The position numbers were made by a program, and so were the translations under genes. A stretch of 64,000 nucleotides of DNA. Origin: an uncultured Eubacteriales bacterium. GTDB taxonomy: Bacteria > Bacillota > Clostridia > Lachnospirales > CAMVHY01. The notes beneath the pieces are model-generated. The model made no database searches. It saw only the letters and a list, made by a program, of their open reading frames with translations, and was not told where the DNA came from. Shown here one piece after another: positions 27,478-36,148 of the stretch. Numbering within the stretch: position 1 is the first letter of the stretch; each line of letters begins with the position of its first letter. Where the stretch lies: contig CAOVHW010000004.1 of assembly GCA_948543815.1 (NCBI GenBank), positions 10,046 to 74,045 on the forward strand, read 5' to 3'.

Positions 27478-28135
27478 TTTCTGCCTGAGATTTTCGTAAA
27501 TAAAACGGTAGAAAATTTTCGTATGAAAAAATGCTTTTGGATTCCGAAAGCATTTTTTTTGCGTATAGCAAAACACTTTTTGCTGATTGTAAATTTAAAT
27601 TTTCTGGTGCGAGCAAAAAGTTTGTGTCAATCAATTTTTCTTTATTAACTTCGACGCCATCGCCCAAAAATATTTTTTCATGTTCAAATTTTTTTGTGCG
27701 CTCAATTATTTCATCTATACTGCAATTCAAATATTCCGAAATTCTTTGACCGTTTTCATAAATTGCCGAATAAACTTGATTACGACGCGCATCCATTATC
27801 GGAATAATTATTTTATCCGGTGCAAATATATTCATCGTCATTGCGTCAAGTGTTGGCACATTTATTATTGAAATATTTAGTGCATGTGCAAAAGCTTTTG
27901 CAGTTGCCGCACCAATTTTTATACCTGTAAATGACCCCGGTCCTGATGAACATGCAACGTAATTTATTTCATTCGGTTGCATGTCTAACATCTTTAGCAA
28001 ATCTTTTATCATTGGCAATAATGTTTGGGAATGAGTGTAGCCCGCATTTAAATTTATTTCGCCTAAAATTTTTTCTGAATTTCCAATTGCAACTGCTGCC
28101 GTTTTACCCGTTGTTTCTATCGCTAGTATATTCAT
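27461..28135 (-). CDS. tsaB: tRNA threonylcarbamoyladenosine biosynthesis protein TsaB
   Basis: 224 aa, normal length. It is the ASKHA-fold partner of TsaD in making t6A37 on ANN-decoding tRNAs. The first strand is MNILAIETTGKTAAVA, followed by the family signature CSSGPGSFTGIKIGAATAKA (~67-86), which is the dimer-interface region. The start is ATG, preceded by GAGGGAAAA. It is divergent from ffh and convergent with the OTU-domain gene. TsaD, TsaE and TsaC are not in the window. Confidence 0.94.
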   Translation of the reverse strand: MNILAIETTGKTAAVAIGNSEKILGEINLNAGYTHSQTLLPMIKDLLKMLDMQPNEINYVACSSGPGSFTGIKIGAATAKAFAHALNISIINVPTLDAMTMNIFAPDKIIIPIMDARRNQVYSAIYENGQRISEYLNCSIDEIIERTKKFEHEKIFLGDGVEVNKEKLIDTNFLLAPENLNLQSAKSVLLYAKKMLSESKSIFSYENFLPFYLRKSQAETNYAQ

Positions 28136-28219
28136 TGTTTTTCCCTCACTAAAAATTTTTTCGTTAGCTTCTTAATTTTTAACTATTATATGAAAAATGA
28201 TTTGCCTTTTTCAATTTTA

Positions 28220-28248
28220 TTGATTTAGTTCGCTTTTTCATTTAAAAT
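28220..28248 (+). promoter_or_regulatory. Likely sigma-A promoter of ffh
   Basis: TTGATT (28220-28225), a 17-base spacer and TAAAAT (28243-28248), about 26 bases before the presumed ffh start. Confidence 0.6.
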
Positions 28249-28274
28249 TAATAAAAAATAGGGAAGTGGTGTAA

Positions 28275-29594
28275 ATTTTATTCGATAATATTTCTAATAA
28301 GTTTCAGGATATTTTTAAAAATTTACGGCGTAAAGGTACTTTAACTGAAAACGATATTAAGTCCGCAATGCGCGATGTTAAAATCGCACTCTTAGATGCC
28401 GATGTTAATTTCAAAGTCGTTAAGCAATTTATTAATACTGTTTCTGAAAAAGCTTTGGGCAATGAAATTATGCAAAGTCTATCGCCCGGCCAACAAATTA
28501 TTAAAATTGTTAATGACGAATTGATAAATATTTTAGGAACGACGCCCGCTCGTTTAACTTTCTCATCTTCTTCATTGACAACTTATATGTTAGTTGGATT
28601 ACAAGGCGCCGGAAAAACTACAGCCGCTGGAAAACTAGCGTTGATGTTAAAAAAACAAGGTAAAAAAGTTTTACTTATTGCTGCTGATACTTATCGGCCT
28701 GCCGCAATTAAACAACTACAAGTTTTTGGTGAAAAAAATTCTGTGGACGTATTTGCATTGGAAGATAAAAATTCGCCCGTTAAAATTGCTGCGGACGGAA
28801 TTTCTTATGCATTGACAAATAATTTCAATGTTGCTATAATAGACACCGCTGGACGTTTGAATTTCGATGAACAATTAATGAATGAATTACTCGAAATGAA
28901 AAAAGCTGCGCGCCCTCAGGAAATTTTATTGGTTTTGGATTCAATGATTGGTCAGGAAGCCGTTAATATCGCTCAAAGTTTTAATGACCAAATCGGTATC
29001 GATGGTATCATTATGACTAAACTCGATAGTGATACGCGTGGTGGCGCAATGCTTTCCGTTCGTGCTGTTACTCAAAAACCTATAAAATTTATTGGTGTTG
29101 GTGAAAAGCCTGAGGATTTAGAACAGTTCTATCCCGATCGTATTGCTTCACGAATTTTAGGTATGGGTGATATCTTATCCGTTATCGAAAAAGCTCAAGC
29201 TTCTTTCGATGACGATATGGAAGATGTACAAAAAAAATTCTTGACAAATGAATTTGATCTCCAGGATTTCTATAAGCAATTGAAAAATGTGAAAAAGTTA
29301 GGTCCCGCAAAAAATTTGTTGAAAATGATTCCTGGTTTATCAAATTTGAATTTGGATAACTTAGAGCCTGATGAAAAAATTTACGCTAGAATTGAGTCAA
29401 TAATTTTATCCATGACTCCTCAAGAACGTAAAAATCCGCAAATTATTAATGGTTCGCGGAAAAAACGTATCGCTAACGGCTCCGGTCGTACTATAAATGA
29501 CGTTAATGTTTTACTGAAACGCTTCAGTGATACTAAAAAAATGATTAAAATGCTTACTTCTAATAAAAAATCTCTCTTCAATTTCTTTAAATAA
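28275..29594 (+). CDS. ffh: Signal recognition particle protein Ffh, apparent AUU start
   Basis: The SRP GTPase that delivers nascent membrane proteins. From the first usable codon it is 439 aa. NG domain: FDNISNKFQDIF, RDVKIALLDADVNFKVV, P-loop GLQGAGKTTAAGKLA, DTAGR, TKLDSDTRGG. Methionine-rich M domain: LLKMIPGLSN, GSRKKRIANGSG, KKMIKML. The first ATG (28368) would delete about 31 conserved N-terminal residues. Upstream of it the frame has an in-frame TAA at 28272-28274 and no ATG, GTG, TTG or CTG between, so translation probably begins at ATT 28275, just behind GGAAGTGG. The product would start MLFDNIS, as other Ffh proteins do. It is followed by rpsP and khpA. Confidence 0.9.
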   Translation: MLFDNISNKFQDIFKNLRRKGTLTENDIKSAMRDVKIALLDADVNFKVVKQFINTVSEKALGNEIMQSLSPGQQIIKIVNDELINILGTTPARLTFSSSSLTTYMLVGLQGAGKTTAAGKLALMLKKQGKKVLLIAADTYRPAAIKQLQVFGEKNSVDVFALEDKNSPVKIAADGISYALTNNFNVAIIDTAGRLNFDEQLMNELLEMKKAARPQEILLVLDSMIGQEAVNIAQSFNDQIGIDGIIMTKLDSDTRGGAMLSVRAVTQKPIKFIGVGEKPEDLEQFYPDRIASRILGMGDILSVIEKAQASFDDDMEDVQKKFLTNEFDLQDFYKQLKNVKKLGPAKNLLKMIPGLSNLNLDNLEPDEKIYARIESIILSMTPQERKNPQIINGSRKKRIANGSGRTINDVNVLLKRFSDTKKMIKMLTSNKKSLFNFFK

Positions 29595-29614
29595 TTTAAA
29601 GGAGGTGAAGTTTA

Positions 29615-29857
29615 TTGTCTGTTAAAATTAGATTGCGTAGAGTTGGCGCTAAAAAAAATCCTTCCTATAAAATCGTTGTCGCTGATTCCCGTACCCCTCG
29701 TAATGGTAAAATTATCGCTCAAATCGGTTTCTATAACCCTATGCCTAATCCCGCTGTTATCTCTATTAATTCAAATGATGCCCATTATTGGCTCAGTAAA
29801 GGTGCTTTGCCTACTGACTCCGTTCAAAAATTATTTAATACTGCCGGTGTAAATTAA
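29615..29857 (+). CDS. rpsP: 30S ribosomal protein bS16
   Basis: 80 aa. It begins SVKIRLRRVGAKKNPSYKIVVADSRTPRNGK (shown in part: IRLRRVGAKKNPSYKIV), the family hallmark. The start is TTG at 29615 behind a perfect AAAGGAGGTGA. It lies 20 bases after ffh and 18 bases before khpA, so probably one operon. Confidence 0.97.
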   Translation: MSVKIRLRRVGAKKNPSYKIVVADSRTPRNGKIIAQIGFYNPMPNPAVISINSNDAHYWLSKGALPTDSVQKLFNTAGVN

Positions 29858-29875
29858 TCTTAGGAGGAATTTCTT

Positions 29876-30109
29876 ATGAAAGATTTATTAGAAACTTTAG
29901 TTAAAAGCTTGGTCGATTATCCTGATAAAATCTCGGTTAATGAAATTAATGGCGAACAAACTACTATCTTAGAATTAAAAGTTTTACCTGAAGATATGGG
30001 GAAAGTTATCGGTAAAGAAGGCCGTATCGCTAAATCTATCCGTACTATTATAAAAGCTGCTGCTATGCATAACGGTAAAAGAGTTACTATCGAAATTATT
30101 CAAGCTTAG
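29876..30109 (+). CDS. khpA: KH-domain RNA-binding protein KhpA
   Basis: 77 aa, a single KH domain with the GKEGRI loop (GKVIGKEGRIAKSIRTI) that contacts RNA. The start is ATG with TAGGAGGAA upstream. In most Bacillota rimM, trmD and rplS follow; here the operon ends at a large inverted repeat. KhpA works with KhpB (Jag) as a post-transcriptional regulator in related bacteria. Confidence 0.95.
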   Translation: MKDLLETLVKSLVDYPDKISVNEINGEQTTILELKVLPEDMGKVIGKEGRIAKSIRTIIKAAAMHNGKRVTIEIIQA

Positions 30110-30113
30110 TCAT

Positions 30114-30246
30114 AAAACCGTTCTTTTTTTTGTAAAAAAAAGAACCCAAAAGAACTTTAACAAAAAAATCTTTGTGTGCAGGCACACAAAGATTTTTTTG
30201 TTAAAGTTCTTTTGTTTACTTTTCTTTCAAGAAAAGTAAAGGTTTT
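30114..30246. repeat. Modular palindromic repeat element, copy B
   Basis: The end palindrome GTTCTTTTTTTT-GT-AAAAAAAAGAAC (30120-30145) is followed by a perfect 32-bp inverted repeat (30148-30213, two-base centre) and ACTTTTCTTTCAAGAAAAGT. The outer blocks match copy A (21005-21178) in inverted orientation, whereas the central stem differs. It sits between khpA and the 3' end of tRNA-Trp and can act as a bidirectional terminator. Confidence 0.78.
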
Positions 30247-30255
30247 AAAAAAAAA

Positions 30256-30328
30256 CAGGAGCAGTAGGACTCGAACCCACGACATTCGGTTTTGGAGACC
30301 GACGTTCTACCAACTGAACTATGCTCCT
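30256..30328 (-). tRNA. trnW: tRNA-Trp (anticodon CCA)
   Basis: 73 nt on the minus strand. The acceptor AGGAGCA pairs with TGCTCCT, the discriminator is G, the D-arm is TTCAGTTGGTAGAA, the anticodon loop is CTCCAAA (CCA), and the T-arm is GTGGGTTCGAGTCCTAC. CCA is not encoded. It is followed by palindromic element B. With 30110-30431 otherwise gene-free, this is all that stretch holds. Confidence 0.95.
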
Positions 30329-30431
30329 ACCGCAAATAATTATATATTTGGAATAAAAATAAGTCAAGAAATTTCTGATGAAAATTGCCCGACAATAATA
30401 TATAATCAAGAAAAAATATTGGAGGGCAATT

Positions 30432-33400
30432 ATGAATATTTATGCCGTAGCAATTTTTTTAGCGGTTATGTTTCTACTAATTTATATTTGTGATACACGC
30501 AAAATTTTTCATGTGCTTTGTAATCCATATCTTGTAATAATTTTTTTCGGGATAATGACACGCATATTTTTTTTGCAAAAATATGGATATGATACGGACG
30601 TAAATTGTTTTATGTCGTGGTCAAAGAATTTATACAAACATGGTTTGCAAAATTTTTATTCGCTTAAAATTTTTAAAGATTATCCACCGGGTTATATGTA
30701 TATTTTGTACGTTTTAGGTGCGCTTAAAGATTTTTTAAATCTTTCGCGTGAAGAATTTTTGTGTTTGATAAAAATTCCAGCCGTAATTGCTGATATAATT
30801 TCTGCTATTTTGATTTATAAATTTTCGTGCAAAAAATTAGGTTATAAATGGTCACTTTTGTTAAGTTTATCGTACGCGATAAATCCTGCAATTATTTTTG
30901 ATTCAACAGTATGGGGACAAGTTGATTCGATTTATACACTTTTTCTTTTGGCCGCAATTTATTTTGTAACCGAAAAAAAATATCTTTACGGTTTCATAAC
31001 TTATACATTGGCAATTTTAGTTAAGCCGCAAGCATTTATATTTGCGCCGATTTTTTTGTATGCGCTATATGAAATTTTTGTGGAGAACAAATCTTTTTAT
31101 TTGCCGTTGCAATATGTATTGTGTTCGGCTTTAATTTTTATTGCGCTTTTAGTTCCGTTTACGCAAAATTTTAATTTTATCCCGATTATTAATCAATACA
31201 TAAAAACTTTTTCTGAGTACAAATATTTTGTAGTCAATGCATTTAATTCGTATATGTATCTAAATTTGAATTGGTTTGCTTTGAATGGAATTGCCGTGCA
31301 AATAGCGGAAGTTATTTTGTTGATATGTATAACTTTATTTGCGTTTTGGTTTTTAGTAAAAAGTCAGTCGAGGTCAAAATATTTTTTTACGGCTGCGATA
31401 TTGAACGTTTTGGTTTTCGTTTTTACATTTAAAATGCACGAGCGCTATTTATATCCGGCAATAATATTTTTTCTGATGGCATTTATTTATCAGACTGATA
31501 AAAAATATTTGCTATTTTACGGTGGATTTTCATTTACATTATTTATAAATTGTTTTATGGTTTATCATGAAAAAATGGCGAATGGGAACGTAAATGTTTT
31601 TTCGGAGGCAGCACAAATTTTTTCATTGGCAAATGTTTTTTTGACATTACTTATGATTTATTTTGCAAAAAATATTTTTGCGAAAGGTAATGAAAAAATT
31701 TTAGATATTGAAAAGAAAACTTTACCGAATTTTAAAATACAGCCCGCGGAAAAAATTGAACCTTCGCAAAAACTTGCAGGCTTAACTAAAAAAGATTGGC
31801 TTATGGTTTTATTAATTACGTTTTCGTATTCATTAATTGCATTTTTTTATTTGGGTAATACGAAATCACCGCAATCTTTTTTCCACGCAAATAAAAATGA
31901 TTTTGTCATTGTAGATTTTAAATCTGTCAAAAATATTGGTCGTATGCAAATTTTTAACGGAATTCGGCCTGATAAAAAAATTGAAGTATTTCGTTTTAAT
32001 AAACATGTTTGGGAAAAATGTTCACAAATTGATATCGATGGCGTAAGTTCCGTTTTCAAATGGCATGAGAAAAATTTAAATACAAAAACTCGATTTCTAA
32101 AGCTAAAATTTTTGACAGATGATACTTATATTCAAGAGATTGCGTTTCGTGACAAACATGATAAAATTTTACCGTTGAGAGTGCTTTCTAAAAATTGTCG
32201 TCAACTTTTTGATGAACAATATCTTGTGCCAAAACATTCGGATTATATGAATAGTATGTATTTTGATGAAGTTTATCATGCAAGAACGGGCTATGAATTT
32301 TTACATAAATTAAAAGTTTACGAGACAACGCATCCGCCGCTTGGTAAAAATTTTATTGCGTTGGGAATAAAAATTTTTGGGATGACACCATTTGGCTGGA
32401 GGTTTTTTGGGACGCTTTTTGGAGTTTTGATGCTGCCAATATTTTATTTGCTGGCGAAAAAAATTTTTTCGTATACAACTTGGGCAACGTTTGCGACAAT
32501 TTTATTTTCGCTTGAATTTATGCATTTTGAACAGACGCGAATTGCGACAGTAGATTCATATACAGTTTTTTTCATAATTTTGATGTATCTTGCGATGTAT
32601 ATTTATTACAGTACAAATTTTTTTGACACCAAATTTTTTAAAACACTCATACCATTATTTTTTTGTGCAGTTTTTTCGGGATTAGCATGTGCGACAAAAT
32701 GGCAAGGATTTTATGCATTAGCCGGACTTATTATTATTTTTTTTGCTACTATTTTTTTTCGGTATAAAGAATATTTGTACGCCGTAAAATTTGGCGATGA
32801 AACAGTAAAAAATAAATTTGCGCCACTATTTTCTTCGACATTTAATTTTTGTATCATTTTTATATTTTTGATATTGATTCCAATTTATTTTTCAACTTAT
32901 TTCTTGTATTTAAAAACAGAGGGCGTAAAAAATTTTGCGGACGTAATTAAAAATCAAAATTTTATGTTTAACTATCATGCATATTTGAATGGGACACATT
33001 CTTTTGGTTCAAAGTGGTGGCAATGGATTTTAAATTTACGCCCAATTTTATTTTACAGTCATTCCTATTCAGAAAATTTAAAAGCTGGAATTAGTTGTTT
33101 TGCTAATCCAATAATTTGTTACGGTGGTTTGATTTCATTTTTTTATTGTTTGGCAAAATTATCACGTAAGTTTGACAAAATCGCTTTCTTTTTATTAATT
33201 GGATATTTAGCGCAAATTGTTCCATGGATTTTTATTAAGCGTGTAACTTTTGAATATCATTATTTCCCATGTATACCTTTTTTAATTTTGATGTTAACTT
33301 ATTTTGTTAAAGATTATGCTTATCCCAAATTTGGTAAGAAAATTTTGTTCGCTATTATCGCTGCTACCGCTATCTTGTTTTTTATGTTCTATCCTGTAAT

Positions 33401-33473
33401 TTCTGGTATGCCTGTCTCAAAATTTTATGTTGATTTATTCCTGAAATGGTTTGCCTCTTGGCAGTTATATTAA
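30432..33473 (+). CDS. Double GT-C glycosyltransferase (dolichyl-P-mannose-mannosyltransferase/PMT-like fusion)
   Basis: 1013 aa with many membrane helices. Residues ~1-430 form a first GT-C module (DTDVNCFMSWSKN, DYPPGYMYILY, STVWGQVDSIYT, FKMHERYLYPA). Residues ~480-590 form a soluble beta-rich insert (FFHANKNDFVIVDFKSVK onward) that resembles a discoidin/galactose-binding fold. Residues ~600-1013 form a PMT-type module (FDEVYHARTGYEFLH, THPPLGKNFIALGI, FGWRFFGTLFG). The acidic DTD and DE motifs after the first helix of each module are the usual catalytic positions. It uses a lipid-linked sugar to glycosylate extracytoplasmic targets. The start is ATG with TTGGAGGGCAA upstream. The target and sugar are unknown. 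Confidence 0.85.
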   Translation: MNIYAVAIFLAVMFLLIYICDTRKIFHVLCNPYLVIIFFGIMTRIFFLQKYGYDTDVNCFMSWSKNLYKHGLQNFYSLKIFKDYPPGYMYILYVLGALKDFLNLSREEFLCLIKIPAVIADIISAILIYKFSCKKLGYKWSLLLSLSYAINPAIIFDSTVWGQVDSIYTLFLLAAIYFVTEKKYLYGFITYTLAILVKPQAFIFAPIFLYALYEIFVENKSFYLPLQYVLCSALIFIALLVPFTQNFNFIPIINQYIKTFSEYKYFVVNAFNSYMYLNLNWFALNGIAVQIAEVILLICITLFAFWFLVKSQSRSKYFFTAAILNVLVFVFTFKMHERYLYPAIIFFLMAFIYQTDKKYLLFYGGFSFTLFINCFMVYHEKMANGNVNVFSEAAQIFSLANVFLTLLMIYFAKNIFAKGNEKILDIEKKTLPNFKIQPAEKIEPSQKLAGLTKKDWLMVLLITFSYSLIAFFYLGNTKSPQSFFHANKNDFVIVDFKSVKNIGRMQIFNGIRPDKKIEVFRFNKHVWEKCSQIDIDGVSSVFKWHEKNLNTKTRFLKLKFLTDDTYIQEIAFRDKHDKILPLRVLSKNCRQLFDEQYLVPKHSDYMNSMYFDEVYHARTGYEFLHKLKVYETTHPPLGKNFIALGIKIFGMTPFGWRFFGTLFGVLMLPIFYLLAKKIFSYTTWATFATILFSLEFMHFEQTRIATVDSYTVFFIILMYLAMYIYYSTNFFDTKFFKTLIPLFFCAVFSGLACATKWQGFYALAGLIIIFFATIFFRYKEYLYAVKFGDETVKNKFAPLFSSTFNFCIIFIFLILIPIYFSTYFLYLKTEGVKNFADVIKNQNFMFNYHAYLNGTHSFGSKWWQWILNLRPILFYSHSYSENLKAGISCFANPIICYGGLISFFYCLAKLSRKFDKIAFFLLIGYLAQIVPWIFIKRVTFEYHYFPCIPFLILMLTYFVKDYAYPKFGKKILFAIIAATAILFFMFYPVISGMPVSKFYVDLFLKWFASWQLY

Positions 33474-33488
33474 TTATGGAGGTTTAAT

Positions 33489-34007
33489 ATGATTCTTTCT
33501 GGGCTTGAAATTAAAAAACATTTGGGTAATGATATTATTATTGAACCATTTAATGAAAACTCTCTCAATCCTAATAGTTATAATCTAAGATTGGCTGATG
33601 AATTATTGGTCTATGATGAGGAAATTTTAGATATGCGTAATAAAAATAAGTTCCATAAAATTAAAATCCCTCATGATGGTTTAATTATTTATCCGGGAAA
33701 ATTATATCTCGGGCAAACTATTGAATTTACTCAAACTAATAATTTTATTCCAATGCTTGAAGGACGTTCGTCAATTGGTCGTTTAGGTATGTTTGTTCAT
33801 GTTACAGCAGGCTTTGGTGACGTTGGCTTTAAAGGTTTTTGGACGCTCGAAATCCATTGCATCCAACCGATAAAAATTTATGCGGGTATTGAAATTTGCC
33901 AAATCTATTATCATACAATTCAAGGTAATTACGAAAATTATTGCTCTGGGAAATATCAAAATAATTTGGGTGTGCAGCCAAGTTTCTTATATAAAGATTT
34001 TAATTAA
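33489..34007 (+). CDS. dcd: dCTP deaminase
   Basis: 172 aa. It deaminates dCTP to dUTP (or, in bifunctional members, to dUMP), feeding dTTP synthesis. Family blocks: NPNSYNLRLADEL, EGRSSIGRLGMFVHVTAGFGDVGFKG (shown in part: EGRSSIGRLGMFVHVTAGFG), WTLEI with the catalytic Glu. It lies 15 bases after the glycosyltransferase, start ATG behind GGAGG, and ends in a strong hairpin. Confidence 0.95.
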   Translation: MILSGLEIKKHLGNDIIIEPFNENSLNPNSYNLRLADELLVYDEEILDMRNKNKFHKIKIPHDGLIIYPGKLYLGQTIEFTQTNNFIPMLEGRSSIGRLGMFVHVTAGFGDVGFKGFWTLEIHCIQPIKIYAGIEICQIYYHTIQGNYENYCSGKYQNNLGVQPSFLYKDFN

Positions 34008-34040
34008 AAGCTTCGGAGATTATCCGAAGCTTTACAATTT
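34007..34040 (+). terminator. Hairpin after dcd
   Basis: A perfect 11-bp stem AAAGCTTCGGA / TCCGAAGCTTT (34007-34017, 34023-34033) has a 5-base loop. The following T-tract is weak, so termination is likely but not certain. Confidence 0.65.
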
Positions 34041-34066
34041 GTTGAAAAAATATTATAATATATAAA
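34039..34066 (+). promoter_or_regulatory. Possible promoter of the 656-aa gene
   Basis: TTGTTG (34039-34044), a 16-base spacer and TATAAA (34061-34066). A TATAAT at 34054-34059 is an alternative -10 without a good -35. Confidence 0.45.
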
Positions 34067-34095
34067 AAGAGGTTTCGCAGTGAGGTGAAACTATT

Positions 34096-36066
34096 ATGGA
34101 AGATATGGAAGAAATTACTTTCGCAGGACAAAAATATTATTTTACAGAGGAACTAGTAAAGTTGTGGCAAAAAAGGTTAGTTTTAGAAATTTTTAAGCAA
34201 AATGCTACTCCTGAAAAACAGAAATATTTGAAATTTGAGTTTGAATATGGAGATACAAAATATACTAAGTGTATTAGTGGTTTAACTGATAATATGATTA
34301 ATGAAATAATTAAAAATGACAGGAATTATGTTGAAAATTTTGTAAAAAAAAACTTAAATATAAGTCAACAAAAAATTATATTTTTACTTAATAATTTTGA
34401 ATTTAGTTTTGTGATAGATGATAATTTAAAAAATTATTTAACCAATCAATTAGTTAATTATTTTTTAAAACGATTTTTTCTAGAAACTGAAGAAGATTTT
34501 GAGTTCTTGAGTGAATTTATTCCGTCCATTTTATTTTATGGATTAAATGAAAGATTGAGTAGATTAAGAGAATTAAAATGTTCAAAGGAAGAAGAAAATA
34601 TTATTCAAAATGAAGTTGTTTTTTACATAAAAAAGTTAAACATCTTAGAACGATTTAGTGTTAATGAATTTAAATTTGCTCAATTAGAATTAGATTTACA
34701 GATAAAATTTTTAGCTTTAATGTCTATTTATAAAAAGCCTGAACAAATTAATTCAATAATTAATTTTTTTAATAGTGATTTATTCACAGAAGCTGAAAGA
34801 AATAATTTTATGAAAATAATTTTGAATAAATTTTTGGAAGAACGTGCAGATAAAGATTTTGGTTTAAAATCTAAAGTAGTAGGTCAAATTGGAATAAATC
34901 AAACAACAAATGAAGCTATGTTTGATGTTATTAAGGATAAATTATTTTTGTTTAAAACGAATAAAAGAAAGTTTAAATTTGAATTAAGCAATTTAAAAGA
35001 AAAATTTAGTAAAAATGAAAATTCAAATTTGAGTTTTGAAAATAAGGATTATCTTGAAAAAAATTCACCAATGCGTGAAGTATATATAAAATGTTCTCCA
35101 GTAGAAATGATAAATTTAGTATTATTTGTTTATGAACACTCTCCAGATACTTTAAAAACAAGTAAGACTTATGAAAAGTTGAAAGAAAATGTTGAAAAAA
35201 ATGATACTCTAACAATTGAGATTTTATCTAAACAAATGGTTAATACATTTGAAAATTGTATGAATTTAAATCAAGACAAAGATATAGAAACGTTGAAAAA
35301 AATTATTTTTAGAAAAGAAAAGGAAATAGAAAATTATATTTATGAAGAAGTTAATTTAAAAGATAGAGTAAAACATATAACGGCTTTAGATAAAGCAGTT
35401 ATTATTATTAATAAAAAAATTGATTATGAATATAAAATTGAATTAATGGCAAAAAATTTAACAGAAATTTTATTAAAAGGAACGGAATCGGAAAAAATTT
35501 TGCAACAAAAAGAACAAATTATTTTGGCAAATGCACGAGAAATTTTTTATGATGTTTATAATGTTAAAATGGGAGATGATGAAAGAAAAAAATATAGAAA
35601 AGCGCTTGCTAAAGCAATGGATTTGGCTGAAGCAAAAATTCATACTGAATATTTTATTAATGCTTTTCGAAAATATACAAGTAAAAGATGGTGGCAACGT
35701 GAGAAAACGATGGAAGAAAAATTAAAAATTGTTAATGATATTTATACGAATTCAGTTGAAGGAATGAGTGAAGTGCAAATTGAAGTGTTAACTCAAGCAA
35801 AAAGAATTGTAACAAATGAATTATTAAGTAAAGAATATGAACGATTAAATGAAGAAACAAATGAATTTGCAATGAATAATTCGCAAACATCAGAAGAAAT
35901 TTTTGATTTGGGCGAAAAATTAAAGAAAGACATAAATTCTAGTAGTCAACCTGAAAATGTAAAAAAGAGTTTGCTTGAAAAAGTAAATGATATCGGACGG
36001 AAAAAATTTGAAAATATTCCACTTCAACAAATTAATTCTGATTTTAAATTTTTCTCCAATCATTAA
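34096..36066 (+). CDS. Unknown 656-aa helical protein
   Basis: The start is ATG with GTGAGGTGAAA upstream. The sequence is Lys/Glu/Asn-rich and almost entirely predicted helical. No signal peptide, membrane segment or catalytic motif is visible. The C-terminal third (~455-650) is the most regular, with a basic-aromatic stretch FRKYTSKRWWQREKTMEEKL near residue 525. It sits between dcd and uppS where frr is often found in Bacillota, with its own promoter-like sequence and a strong terminator. Base composition and amino-acid style resemble the other large unknown proteins of the window, but I see no clear alignment to them. The function is unknown. Confidence 0.85.
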   Translation: MEDMEEITFAGQKYYFTEELVKLWQKRLVLEIFKQNATPEKQKYLKFEFEYGDTKYTKCISGLTDNMINEIIKNDRNYVENFVKKNLNISQQKIIFLLNNFEFSFVIDDNLKNYLTNQLVNYFLKRFFLETEEDFEFLSEFIPSILFYGLNERLSRLRELKCSKEEENIIQNEVVFYIKKLNILERFSVNEFKFAQLELDLQIKFLALMSIYKKPEQINSIINFFNSDLFTEAERNNFMKIILNKFLEERADKDFGLKSKVVGQIGINQTTNEAMFDVIKDKLFLFKTNKRKFKFELSNLKEKFSKNENSNLSFENKDYLEKNSPMREVYIKCSPVEMINLVLFVYEHSPDTLKTSKTYEKLKENVEKNDTLTIEILSKQMVNTFENCMNLNQDKDIETLKKIIFRKEKEIENYIYEEVNLKDRVKHITALDKAVIIINKKIDYEYKIELMAKNLTEILLKGTESEKILQQKEQIILANAREIFYDVYNVKMGDDERKKYRKALAKAMDLAEAKIHTEYFINAFRKYTSKRWWQREKTMEEKLKIVNDIYTNSVEGMSEVQIEVLTQAKRIVTNELLSKEYERLNEETNEFAMNNSQTSEEIFDLGEKLKKDINSSSQPENVKKSLLEKVNDIGRKKFENIPLQQINSDFKFFSNH

Positions 36067-36076
36067 TTAAATTTTG

Positions 36077-36112
36077 TTTACATAAGTTAAATGGCTTATG
36101 TAAATTTTTTTT
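36077..36112 (+). terminator. Terminator after the 656-aa gene
   Basis: Perfect 10-bp stem TTTACATAAG / CTTATGTAAA (36077-36086, 36095-36104) followed by T8. Confidence 0.88.
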
Positions 36113-36114
36113 AT

Positions 36115-36122
36115 GCTATAAT
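36115..36122 (+). promoter_or_regulatory. Extended -10 element before uppS
   Basis: TGCTATAAT-type extended -10 (TATAAT at 36117-36122) lies directly after the terminator and 27 bases before the uppS start. No good -35 is visible. Confidence 0.5.
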
Positions 36123-36148
36123 TCAAAATTAAGAGGGAGGCAATTAGT

